A stretch of DNA of 64,000 nt from Leucobacter viscericola. GTDB taxonomy: Bacteria; Actinomycetota; Actinomycetes; Actinomycetales; Microbacteriaceae. The position numbers were made by a program, and so were the translations under genes. The stretch covers positions 3,162,001-3,226,000 of the forward strand of contig NZ_CP049863.1 in assembly GCF_011299575.1 (NCBI RefSeq). Reading direction: 5' to 3'. Below the pieces are notes generated by a model, which was not told the origin of the DNA, did no database searches, and saw only the letters and a list, made by a program, of their open reading frames with translations. Numbering within the stretch: position 1 is the first letter of the stretch; each line of letters opens with the position of its first letter. Of the stretch, positions 7,634-14,622 are shown in pieces.

Positions 7634-7816
7634 ATGGATAGATATGAACACCCGACGCTTGGTGTAGTGCTGTACACCGTTTCTGAGACTGGGTTTTACA
7701 ACAGCGCGAGCGTCTTGCGTGACGTGGATAAGGCACAGCGTGAGGATGGAACGCCACTCACGACTGATGAGTATCTGCAGCTCAACGCCGATCTGAAAGC
7801 AGCAAAGGTTATCTAG
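7634..7816 (+). CDS. Small opposite-strand ORF between portal and terminase genes
   Basis: A 60-aa plus-strand frame fills the 207-nt gap between two minus-strand genes and ends with a stop sharing CTAG with the terminase stop. It reads like a real protein: MDRYEHPTLGVVLYTVSE near the start, then DVDKAQREDGTPLTTDEYLQLN. The reverse frames there look like nonsense. It has no clear ribosome site, so it may be leaderless or weakly expressed. No family is recognised. Being antisense to the packaging operon suggests a cargo (moron) gene or a regulator. Confidence 0.45.
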   Translation: MDRYEHPTLGVVLYTVSETGFYNSASVLRDVDKAQREDGTPLTTDEYLQLNADLKAAKVI

Positions 7817-9099
7817 GCTGCGAGCCCGTAGACCTCGTACTGCCATGACCCGATAGACGACCGCACCGCATACCGGGCGGCATCCATCGCGTGATCGTCA
7901 CGCTTCACTACTTCGTCTTTGCCCTCTTCGGAGGCTTTCGCGTCCCACTCGTATTCAGTGACCTCGGCAAGGAATGTCTTGCACCGGTCAGTGACGATGA
8001 GTTTGTCTTGCGAGAGAAGGTTGGCGATGTTCGCGATGCCGTCGAGGACGGTGTTGTCTGCCGCCCACGACGTGAGGTTGTCGGAGTGGAGTTGAGCTCG
8101 CATGGAAGCGGCAGAGGGGTCGAGGAACACGAACTCCGGGTAGGGAACGTAGATGTTCTCTGGCCCGTGTTTCGAGTGAAGCCATTCTCTGAACCGTCGC
8201 GAGAGTTCCACATCGGGGATGGTTTCGCCGTGGTGCTCGCTGGATGAGTAGTGCCATTCGTCGATGAACACGAGCCGTGGCTGTGGCTCGTCCGTGAGTC
8301 CGAGCAGGAGCGCTGCCGTGGTGTTGGTGGTTCCGTAGTCCATACCGACAGCAAGGGTGCGCTTGATCGGTGGGAGATCCTCATGCTTGATGAGGTGCTT
8401 GTCTTCGTTCCACATGGGATAGACGGCACCCTCGGCGTTGGTCCAGAGCCCTTGGATGAAGCGTTGGTAGAAGACACCGGCGTAGGACGCTTTCATGTCG
8501 TTCTTGAACGACTCCGAAAGTGAGGGGTTGTCATCCATCGTGAACGCGAAATGGACGAGGTTTTTCTCTGCTGCGTCGAGTATCCAGCCTTTGCGTAGCC
8601 AGTGTGACTTCGAGCCAGGGTTAGTTGTGGCGAGGAGTCGTGCACCGTCTACGCTGAGGCGGGTTACGAGCATGTTCCAGAAGCCTTCGGGAATGATGGT
8701 TGCTTCGTCGACGTAGGCGAGGCTGACGGTGAGGCCGCGGATTTTCGTCTCACTCGAAGCGTCGTTTGCGCCGTACAGGTGCACGGTGCGGCCAAGAATC
8801 GATGCTGTCTTCGCGCCTGGCGTGTACTTGATGTACTTCGTGAGCGGCCCGAAGATCTCCGGATTCGTGAGCAGACTGAACAAGTTGCCGTTGATCGTGT
8901 CGAGCGTGCGCCCCACAATGATGATCACACCCGTCTTCGGGGCACGCAGAACAGCAAACAGGAACGCAAAGAGACTGATGAAGGTCTTACCGGAACGCAC
9001 CGCACCGGACCAGAGAGCGATCTTCGCGTTTGGGCAGTCAGCTACTGAGAGTAGCTGTGCACGAGACATGATCGAAGTCAGGGCAGAGAGGGCATCCAA
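7813..9099 (-). CDS. Phage terminase large subunit
   Basis: This 428-aa ATPase/nuclease pumps DNA into the capsid. Residues about 32-39 carry the Walker A motif GAVRSGKT and residues about 128-134 the Walker B motif YVDEA. An RNase H-like nuclease domain follows, with MDYGTTNT near residue 250, VFLDPSAASM near 340 and DDHAMDAARYAV near 410. The chosen start is TTG at 9,099 because GAGGAGG lies 7 nt upstream, while the internal ATG at 9,069 has no ribosome site. The gene directly follows the small terminase stop. Confidence 0.9.
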   Translation of the reverse strand: MDALSALTSIMSRAQLLSVADCPNAKIALWSGAVRSGKTFISLFAFLFAVLRAPKTGVIIIVGRTLDTINGNLFSLLTNPEIFGPLTKYIKYTPGAKTASILGRTVHLYGANDASSETKIRGLTVSLAYVDEATIIPEGFWNMLVTRLSVDGARLLATTNPGSKSHWLRKGWILDAAEKNLVHFAFTMDDNPSLSESFKNDMKASYAGVFYQRFIQGLWTNAEGAVYPMWNEDKHLIKHEDLPPIKRTLAVGMDYGTTNTTAALLLGLTDEPQPRLVFIDEWHYSSSEHHGETIPDVELSRRFREWLHSKHGPENIYVPYPEFVFLDPSAASMRAQLHSDNLTSWAADNTVLDGIANIANLLSQDKLIVTDRCKTFLAEVTEYEWDAKASEEGKDEVVKRDDHAMDAARYAVRSSIGSWQYEVYGLAA

Positions 9100-9624
9100 C
9101 TAAGCCTCCTCAGTGATCTCCGTTTCGGGCGCGCGGAGGATATCGGCAGCGGCGAGAATGCCCGCCTCAAGAGACTGCACAACAGACTGTGCACCCGACA
9201 CGTCAGGGTCTCGTTCGACGATGCGTGAGAGCTTGTCGAACGTGATCGCAGCGGTCGTGATCACGTTGCGGCGCACCTCGACCGGGGCCGACTCAAGCTC
9301 GTGCTCCTTGTAGTCGTTGTCCTTGCCACCAAAGTTGTACACAAGATAGGGGTCGTCGATACGGTCAAGCATCGCTTCAGATGCGGCAAGCATCTTCTCC
9401 GCGAGCCTCTGACGGCCAGCAGCAAGATCAATGCTCTTCGCAGCAACAGCGTCAGCAGTCTGACTGCGATCAAACGAGAGGTTGTCTTCTTTCGCCCAAC
9501 GAGAGACCGTCGACTTCGCGACACCGAGCTCACGAGCGATAGCCGAGAGGGATAGGTCCTCGGCGTGGAGTTCGTGCATTCGAGCGCGTTTAGGATCGGA
9601 ACGTTTCACAGTGTTGTGGGTCAA
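9100..9624 (-). CDS. Phage terminase small subunit (helix-turn-helix)
   Basis: This protein of about 174 aa begins at TTG 9,624 with GGAGG 8 nt upstream. A longer frame exists but lacks a ribosome site. After a short basic start comes a clear helix-turn-helix (DLSLSAIARELGVAKSTVSRWAKED, residues about 20-44), then long oligomerisation helices (QRLAEKMLAASEAMLDRID). This is the layout of small terminases that recognise the packaging site and load the large subunit, whose gene follows with no gap. Confidence 0.8.
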   Translation of the reverse strand: MTHNTVKRSDPKRARMHELHAEDLSLSAIARELGVAKSTVSRWAKEDNLSFDRSQTADAVAAKSIDLAAGRQRLAEKMLAASEAMLDRIDDPYLVYNFGGKDNDYKEHELESAPVEVRRNVITTAAITFDKLSRIVERDPDVSGAQSVVQSLEAGILAAADILRAPETEITEEA

Positions 9625-9655
9625 GGTGTGTTCCTCCTTGACTGTTGTGGGTATG

Positions 9656-9692
9656 AGAAAGGCCCACATCCGAGATTGGATGCAGGCCTTCT
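9656..9692 (-). terminator. Intrinsic terminator after the prophage lipoprotein gene
   Basis: On the minus strand AAGGCC-TGC-ATCC and GGAT-GT-GGGCCTT form an interrupted stem followed by TTCTC. It separates the lipoprotein transcript from the packaging operon that starts just downstream. Confidence 0.5.
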
Positions 9693-9703
9693 GGGTCTTA
9701 TTT

Positions 9704-10168
9704 CTACAGTTGGCTGTGGGGGCCGCAAAGTCCATCTACCATGGCTGCGTATCCAGCCCATGCAAGGTAAAACTCCATGCCGTTATTTAGCGCGGAAGGA
9801 TCTGCCCCTAGTTCTGAAGTCTTCTTGTCGGCAGTGGCCTTCATCTCCAGTAGCGACAGGAGTTGCTTCCCCTCCAACGTTGGATTGCAGTCGGTTTGCG
9901 CCCGAGTAATCAGACGCTGAACTATCTCTAGCACTTCGACGCTGTCAGGCTCGGTTTTTTGAGCACTGAACTCTGCGAGAATTTCATCGAGTGACATCTG
10001 ATCGAGCTTGGTGGCGTCGAATGCTTCTTTGGTGGGGGTTGATTGCGGCTTACTAGTAGGTTGCGTAGTTGCGGTGGGAGCTACGGCGTCGTTGCTGCTG
10101 CAGGAGGTCAACGAGGACAGGAGTGCGGTCGCGGCAAGAATGGCCGCAACTCGGGTCGTCTTGGTCAT
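9704..10168 (-). CDS. Prophage lipoprotein, possible superinfection exclusion
   Basis: This 154-aa protein starts at ATG 10,168 with a standard lipoprotein signal: MTKTTRV, a hydrophobic stretch AAILAATALL, then the lipobox LTSC. A Thr/Pro-rich linker (TATTQPTSKPQSTP) leads to a helical domain. It would be anchored on the outer face of the membrane. It sits next to the packaging genes but has its own terminators on both sides, the layout of a cargo gene. Surface lipoproteins of this sort in prophages sometimes block superinfection; that role is inferred from position and architecture only, and no family is recognised. Confidence 0.7.
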   Translation of the reverse strand: MTKTTRVAAILAATALLSSLTSCSSNDAVAPTATTQPTSKPQSTPTKEAFDATKLDQMSLDEILAEFSAQKTEPDSVEVLEIVQRLITRAQTDCNPTLEGKQLLSLLEMKATADKKTSELGADPSALNNGMEFYLAWAGYAAMVDGLCGPHSQL

Positions 10169-10353
10169 TGTTCCAAGATAGCCGACTGTTGTAGGTCTGT
10201 GTGTGGCAGGTCTACACGCGTGTGTTTGCTCTGTACGCATGAAAAGGTGATCGTGTGCCTGCCACACAGGTCGTGTGCACGGTGATTACCGCTTACCCCT
10301 CTACAGGAGAACCCGACACGAAGCGGGCAAGAATTTGGATGGGTGTTAACGCG

Positions 10354-10382
10354 AAAACCCCCGTTGAAAAGCCGGGGGTTTG
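10354..10382 (-). terminator. Intrinsic terminator after the four-helix membrane protein gene
   Basis: On the minus strand AACCCCCG and CGGGGGTT flank a short loop and are followed by TTTCG. It ends the two-gene accessory module just after the stop at 10,387. Confidence 0.65.
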
Positions 10383-10386
10383 TGGA

Positions 10387-10947
10387 CTACTCTGGCAGTT
10401 TCTCTCGCTCTGCTTCGTCTTCTTCGTGCTGGTAAGCATCCCAGAGGAGGTTGGCAACGATAACGATTGATAGTCCGATATAAAGAAAAGTGGCAGCGCT
10501 TATCGCGCTCGCGCCAACCGCTACGCAGGTAAGCCACACGGGTGGATGGTCACCCAGTTCGATGTTTGCCAAAATGAAAGTTGCAGTGACGGTGACAACC
10601 GAAACCATCAGGCAGAACAGAATGTGCGCCGTCGCCTCGTTGAGCGCTCTCACACGCACCTTTTCAACGCTTCTTGCGCGCGCCAGAACTCGCTCTCTCC
10701 AACTTGCGACCTGAGCGAATGCCGCCATCAGCGATCCACAAAGCAAAGCTGCCCCTGCGAGGATTTGATCTGCGCCGGTGAACTGTATACCGAAACAAAC
10801 GACTCCTAGCGCGGCAAGCGTTGGTAGCCCGAAAAGTACCAGAATGCTTAGAACATCGGGGCGTTCGTTTCCTTCGTCCTGGCGGCGAAACCTCAGTCCG
10901 TCGAGGAGGCCTCTAAATACGTCGCGGGGGCTAAATCTTCCAGACAT
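10387..10947 (-). CDS. Four-helix membrane protein, second gene of a phage accessory pair
   Basis: This 186-aa protein has a basic N-terminus (FSPRDVFRGLLDGLRFRRQDE) and four hydrophobic segments. They lie at about residues 31-53, 61-79 and 106-129, with the fourth near 138-165 (TCVAVGASAISAATFLYIGLSIVIVANLL). An acidic tail (HEEDEAEREKLPE) follows. Its ATG lies inside the end of the upstream 378-aa gene (55-nt overlap) with a perfect AGGAGG 8 nt before it, so the two products are made together. A cytosolic partner plus a small membrane protein is a common plan for abortive-infection and exclusion systems. The family is not recognised. Confidence 0.75.
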   Translation of the reverse strand: MSGRFSPRDVFRGLLDGLRFRRQDEGNERPDVLSILVLFGLPTLAALGVVCFGIQFTGADQILAGAALLCGSLMAAFAQVASWRERVLARARSVEKVRVRALNEATAHILFCLMVSVVTVTATFILANIELGDHPPVWLTCVAVGASAISAATFLYIGLSIVIVANLLWDAYQHEEDEAEREKLPE

Positions 10948-12029
10948 GCTGAAACCTCCTGCGCATCTATATCGTCAACTTCAATTCTCGCTTCGCTCGC
11001 AATTGTCTTCACACGAGGCGCTACGAATGTGTAGTGCATATCGTAATCAGGGGCACCGACAGAGACGGGGTAGGTGAATACGTTCTTGAACGCATCGACC
11101 GCAATCAAGGTGCTGTCGTTTCGTGCATCCTTAAGCGAGATCTTCGCATAAGAGTAGTCCTTGGCCTCGTTTTCGTGGAGAAGATCAATCTCTTCAAGTA
11201 CTTCCGCGAGTTCAGAGACTCCCTCGCGGTTGCTCTTTGTGTCGTTCTGATTGGCTGCGTCTCGCCAAATCTGAGCAACAACTTTGACCTTTTTCTTTTC
11301 CTCTTCAGTTCTAACACGAATCGCGAGCTCGCGCTGAGTCTCCAACGCCTTCCCACCTCGTGCAGAGGGGACCTTAGACGTAAACTTCACCGTCGCATCC
11401 TTCGCGTTCCTAAATAGCTCATCAAAGTACGCGTTATCTCCGGCTTGAACATGTCGAAACAACAGCTTTGAGTGTTTCTCTTTAGGTGGAAGTGTCTGCT
11501 TTTGTTGCCTCAGGTGCTTGCGTTGAGCACGTTCCGCATCCTCAGCCTCGCGCCTCATTGCCAGGCTAACCTCACTCATACGTCGCAACAGTCGATATGT
11601 TGGCTCAAATTTGTGTTTGGTTTGGGCGATGATCACGAACTGGTCGCCCTTGCCACGCGGGAAAAGGAAAGTGAGGATGTACCTAGCTTCAGGAGACGTT
11701 TTAGAGATGTCTACCGAGGCATTCCCCTTGATTGGACTCTTGGCTTCCTCATGTGAGCCGACCGAACCCGCGGATACCTCAACGTGGATAAGGTCATCTC
11801 GGATATGTTCCGGCTGATATACCGTAAAGCTGTCTGGAAGTTTTTTAGTCCCATCGGCCGCCACGGACTCGCTTGTGAAATGAGTACCGTCACTGGCGAG
11901 GCGCTCTAGTATCGAGCAAATTTCCATTTTTGCTCGCGAGTCAGCAGATACGTTGACTGGACTATTTTCCTTGATCTTGTCACGAAATGCTTTTGCGAAA
12001 TAAACTCGAAACCCATGCGCCTTTGACAT
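10893..12029 (-). CDS. 378-aa soluble protein, first gene of a phage accessory pair
   Basis: This gene starts at ATG 12,029 and encodes a charged cytosolic protein with no signal or membrane segment. It opens MSKAHGFRVYFAKAFRDKI, has beta-rich stretches (YILTFLFPRGKGDQFVIIAQTKH), a long basic helical region near residues 150-190, and a C-terminal half with DSTLIAVDAFKNVFTYPVSV. I recognise no domain. A consensus-like promoter ends 8 nt before the ATG and there is no ribosome site, so the mRNA is probably leaderless. It overlaps the membrane-protein gene by 55 nt. Together they look like a lysogenic-conversion or defence module inserted between the early region and terminase. Confidence 0.75.
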   Translation of the reverse strand: MSKAHGFRVYFAKAFRDKIKENSPVNVSADSRAKMEICSILERLASDGTHFTSESVAADGTKKLPDSFTVYQPEHIRDDLIHVEVSAGSVGSHEEAKSPIKGNASVDISKTSPEARYILTFLFPRGKGDQFVIIAQTKHKFEPTYRLLRRMSEVSLAMRREAEDAERAQRKHLRQQKQTLPPKEKHSKLLFRHVQAGDNAYFDELFRNAKDATVKFTSKVPSARGGKALETQRELAIRVRTEEEKKKVKVVAQIWRDAANQNDTKSNREGVSELAEVLEEIDLLHENEAKDYSYAKISLKDARNDSTLIAVDAFKNVFTYPVSVGAPDYDMHYTFVAPRVKTIASEARIEVDDIDAQEVSACLEDLAPATYLEASSTD

Positions 12030-12037
12030 GCGACAAT

Positions 12038-12066
12038 TGTATATGAACAGGGTTCCACCAGTGCAA
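12038..12066 (-). promoter_or_regulatory. Housekeeping-type promoter for the accessory pair, leaderless
   Basis: On the minus strand TTGCAC (12,061-12,066) and TATACA (12,038-12,043) are spaced exactly 17 bp. The expected start of transcription falls on or next to the ATG at 12,029, 8 nt past the -10 box. Confidence 0.6.
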
Positions 12067-12095
12067 ACTGGCCCCGAAGACGCGGGAAGATTAGG

Positions 12096-12150
12096 TGGGT
12101 GGGGTGGCTCGGAATTGAACCGAGGATCCTGACCACTCTCACCCCACCCA
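12096..12150 (-). ncRNA. tRNA-like minihelix: extended acceptor stem plus T arm, no anticodon arm
   Basis: The 55-nt unit has an exact 11-bp outer stem (12,096-12,106 with 12,140-12,150). Inside it is a perfect T arm, CTCGG-TTCAATT-CCGAG, with the conserved TTCAA loop. Only about 15 nt take the place of the D and anticodon arms. It lies 20 nt from a tRNA gene in the same orientation. It is either a deleted phage tRNA or a deliberate tRNA mimic. Confidence 0.55.
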
Positions 12151-12170
12151 TGCGCGCGCGTGGTCATCGT

Positions 12171-12246
12171 TGGCCTGGCGGGACTTGAACCCGCTCATCC
12201 AGCACAGCGCTACTGTGCCTACCTCCGCCAGTTGAGTTTCAGGCCA
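12171..12246 (-). tRNA. Phage tRNA, anticodon reads AGC (assignment doubtful)
   Basis: This 76-nt unit has a 7-bp acceptor UGGCCUG/CAGGCCA, a weak 3-bp D stem CUC/GAG with GG in the loop, an anticodon stem GCACA/UGUGC with loop GUAGCGC, and a T arm GCGGG-UUCAAGU-CCCGC. The loop places AGC as anticodon (Ala), but A34 is rare in bacteria and the acceptor lacks the G3-U70 pair that marks alanine tRNAs. No CCA is encoded. It is on the same strand as the prophage genes. Confidence 0.65.
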
Positions 12247-12302
12247 TGCCGTCACCGTATGCGTCTCCGGTGACCACGAGCACGTATCAAGCTATAGAAA
12301 CA

Positions 12303-12336
12303 CGAAAAGCCCCAACCGTGAGGTGTGGAGCTTCAT
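12303..12336 (-). terminator. Probable terminator after the zinc-ribbon gene
   Basis: On the minus strand AGCTCCACACC and GGTTGGGGCT pair imperfectly around TCAC and are followed by TTTTCG. It lies 30 nt beyond the stop of the 224-aa gene. Confidence 0.5.
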
Positions 12337-12366
12337 GTAGGCGCACTTGTAGCGCGCACTAATAGG

Positions 12367-13041
12367 TTAACACGTTTGCGGTTGGTTTTGGGGGAGGCCC
12401 AGGAACTCTCGCAGCGCTACCCAGTCGACGTTGATTTGCATGGACTCCGCGAGGGCGGTGAGTTGTTCGTGCCCTGCCCACAGTGTGCCGCAGTGGTGGC
12501 ATTCCGCGACCAGCGCGCGGCCTTCCTTGACGGGGACACGGACGGCCCAAAGCTGGCACCCGTCCTTGTCTGCTACATGCTCGGTCTCGCACACGGGGCA
12601 AGCCGCCGTGATTTCGTATGCACGGGGAGGATTGAACATGTCCTCGATGCGTTGCACCCAGATGTGGAACATGCCGAACATGCGGTCAGGGTTATCGAGG
12701 CGACTGCCGGCGTTCTCAGCCTTGAGCGTGTTGTAGAGCAGCTTGGTGGCTTCGAGTAGATCGTCGGGTTGTGGCTGCCGGTAGTGGTCGAGCCATGCCC
12801 TCACGTCGGCGTCCGTGGTCTCGTAGAGGTTGAATGCTTTCATGTCGAGCAGATCGCCACCGCCTCCACCGCCGCTCTTGGTGCGCCCTAGGTTTGGATA
12901 GCGGGCCTCCCGTAGCTCTTCGAGCAGAGGGCCTGACATTGCGATGTTGCCGTTGACCGTGACGGCGTGCGCCTCGGTGAGGCGTTCGACAGCTCGATCC
13001 GTGTCAGGGGTGGTGTGGACAGTGGTGGTTGACGTGTGCAT
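12367..13041 (-). CDS. Actinophage zinc-ribbon protein, unknown function
   Basis: This 224-aa protein begins MHTSTTTVHTTPDTDRAVERL. Its middle is helical, with a glycine run (SGGGGGG) near residue 60. The C-terminal third holds a zinc ribbon: CPVCETEH near residue 149 pairs with CHHCGTLWAGHEQL near 182. Proteins of this plan are widespread next to terminase genes in actinobacteriophages, where their role is unknown. A DNA-binding or packaging-related job is plausible from the zinc ribbon. A GGAGA site lies 10 nt before the ATG. It is followed by a terminator and then the tRNA gene. Confidence 0.7.
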   Translation of the reverse strand: MHTSTTTVHTTPDTDRAVERLTEAHAVTVNGNIAMSGPLLEELREARYPNLGRTKSGGGGGGDLLDMKAFNLYETTDADVRAWLDHYRQPQPDDLLEATKLLYNTLKAENAGSRLDNPDRMFGMFHIWVQRIEDMFNPPRAYEITAACPVCETEHVADKDGCQLWAVRVPVKEGRALVAECHHCGTLWAGHEQLTALAESMQINVDWVALREFLGLPQNQPQTC

Positions 13042-13135
13042 GTGCAGTGTCTCCGTGCCTCACCCCGGCCAGTCCTGGGAGAGCTATTTGGTTGTGGAGC
13101 CATGTTAACACGCGCCCGAAGGAATGTTCGAGTAG

Positions 13136-13540
13136 CTACCCCTGTACTGCCTGAGCCCTAACCGGACGCTGGTCGCTGTCAACGAAGATGAGACGGTACG
13201 CAGTTGGGGTGTCGGACATGTGAGAGTAGTCCACCGAGGTCAGGGCGTGCTCAGTACTCAATAGGCGGTCGATGTGAGCGAGGAATGGGGTGATGTCTGT
13301 TTCGACTTGTTCACCAATCTCGCGATCCCAACATGTGGCCGATACGATCAGCACATCGAACGGCTCCAAATCGGGAGCATCCATGAACTTGTCGGCACGT
13401 TCTCGCGTGATGAGCAGCTTGATTTCGATGTTCTCCTTCATTGGGTGAATCCCGCGAATTTGGACAGGGTCTTGGTAGGCGGCTGATGGATCGTTGGCAA
13501 TATGCTGCCACGCGGCTATTTGGGCTTTTGCATTGGTCAT
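13136..13540 (-). CDS. 134-aa protein at the prophage end, unknown function
   Basis: The last prophage gene before the right attachment site. It begins MTNAKAQIAAWQHIANDPSA and reads as a folded alpha/beta protein with strands IEIKLLITRERA, PFDVLIVSATCWD and AYRLIFVDSDQRPV. There is no signal peptide, membrane segment or recognised motif. It has no clear ribosome site. Being at the edge of the prophage, on the phage strand, it could be a cargo gene expressed from its own promoter. The frame looks coding, but function is unknown. Confidence 0.6.
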   Translation of the reverse strand: MTNAKAQIAAWQHIANDPSAAYQDPVQIRGIHPMKENIEIKLLITRERADKFMDAPDLEPFDVLIVSATCWDREIGEQVETDITPFLAHIDRLLSTEHALTSVDYSHMSDTPTAYRLIFVDSDQRPVRAQAVQG

Positions 13541-13739
13541 GGAGCCAAGCTAAAAGCAGCCACTGACATTCATGCTTGCCGGGGTGGGGTTTGGTTGTTA
13601 TTTGGTTGACATGGCCGTTTCTGTTGCTTTGCGTTCATAACGTTTCGTGCGTATCTAAAAACTGCACAAACGCCAGATCAGACGATGTATATGGCGGTTG
13701 GTTGCGGTTCAATGAACTTGATGCAAAACGGCCCTATGC

Positions 13740-13778
13740 GTCAAGGGGTCGCAGGTTCAAATCCTGTCAGCCCGACCA
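13740..13778 (+). repeat. Attachment-site repeat: 3' end of a tRNA-Pro(GGG) gene
   Basis: The segment carries a T arm (GCAGG-TTCAAAT-CCTGT), an acceptor 3' strand and CCA (CAGCCCGACCA), with no matching 5' half in front of it. From memory this sequence matches the end of actinobacterial tRNA-Pro(GGG). It is best read as attR of the prophage, with the intact tRNA at the left junction outside the window. A second, degenerate copy lies at 25,726-25,763. Confidence 0.7.
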
Positions 13779-13803
13779 GTGTGATGTTTCAGGACATCAC
13801 GGA

Positions 13804-13841
13804 CACCTGGACCCACGGAAACGTGGGTTCAGGTGTTTTTT
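13804..13841 (+). terminator. Strong intrinsic terminator after the tRNA remnant
   Basis: A 14-bp stem with one G-T pair (CACCTGGACCCACG with CGTGGGTTCAGGTG) closes a GAAA tetraloop and is followed by six T. It fits the original terminator of the tRNA gene. Confidence 0.85.
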
Positions 13842-14622
13842 CGTTGGTAGCTCTGGGTTACCAGGGATTACCGGCCATAAATAGTGGATTGAGTCGGACG
13901 TGTTTGTGCTCTGCCCGCCCAGCCGGCACGTTCCCAGAGCCTTTCGCCGGCGTCGAGGCCGGTGTCGTAGAGCGCAGGCCTGCCAAAGTTTTTCTGAATC
14001 GTTTGTGGTTGTTTCTCGGGTGCTTGCGTCGCGATCTAAAAGGTGTTCTGGAATGTGAACTCATGGAGAATGAAGAGCCTTTCCGCGGCTTGTCTGCGAT
14101 TTGATGCTCTTGCAGATATGCAATTGTCCGCTGGAACTCTGGGCTTCGGGGCCCTGTTCAAACTGGCCGCGATCAACGATCTCGGCGGTGCTGAGTGCCC
14201 CGAGCTTACCTCTCAGATGCCTCACGATGCACAGGGGTGGAGAAGTCATCTTGTAAGTTTCCGCGATCCACCTTGTGCTCAGCGGAGGTATGGACACTTA
14301 AGGGACGGTTGACAGCTTTGAGAGGGTGAGAGTTGCAGGCGGAAGCCATAAGTGCGGTTATTAGTTGATCTACTTGCAAAGGGGACGTCGTTGCCACATA
14401 TGCCTGCAGAGAAGGACTGAACCAATGATGCTTCCAAGCGTCTAGTTTGAAAGGGAGCTGAGGATGCGAGAGGATTAATCAACGCCAGAAGAGTAGCTGG
14501 TGAATCGATCACCGGTAGGAGGCCTCCGAAAGGAAATGTCGCCCGATCTTCTAGATACCCCCAAAGGTCGGCAGTATCACTGCTGGCGGCACTGGCTTTG
14601 CCTGGAGTCCTGAGGATCAGCT
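13842..14622. other. Non-coding stretch before the island operon
   Basis: About 780 bases with no frame I find convincing on either strand. The short open frames here lack ribosome sites and protein-like composition. The promoter of the three-gene operon should lie in its last part, but I see no clear -35/-10 pair. Confidence 0.5.

Noticed and set aside
13741-13778. Functional tRNA gene
   Set aside because: Only the T arm and acceptor 3' strand are present; the 5' half does not pair, so it is an attachment-site remnant.
14043-14512. Short frames (77-89 aa) on both strands before the island operon
   Set aside because: Mutually overlapping, no ribosome sites, no protein-like pattern.
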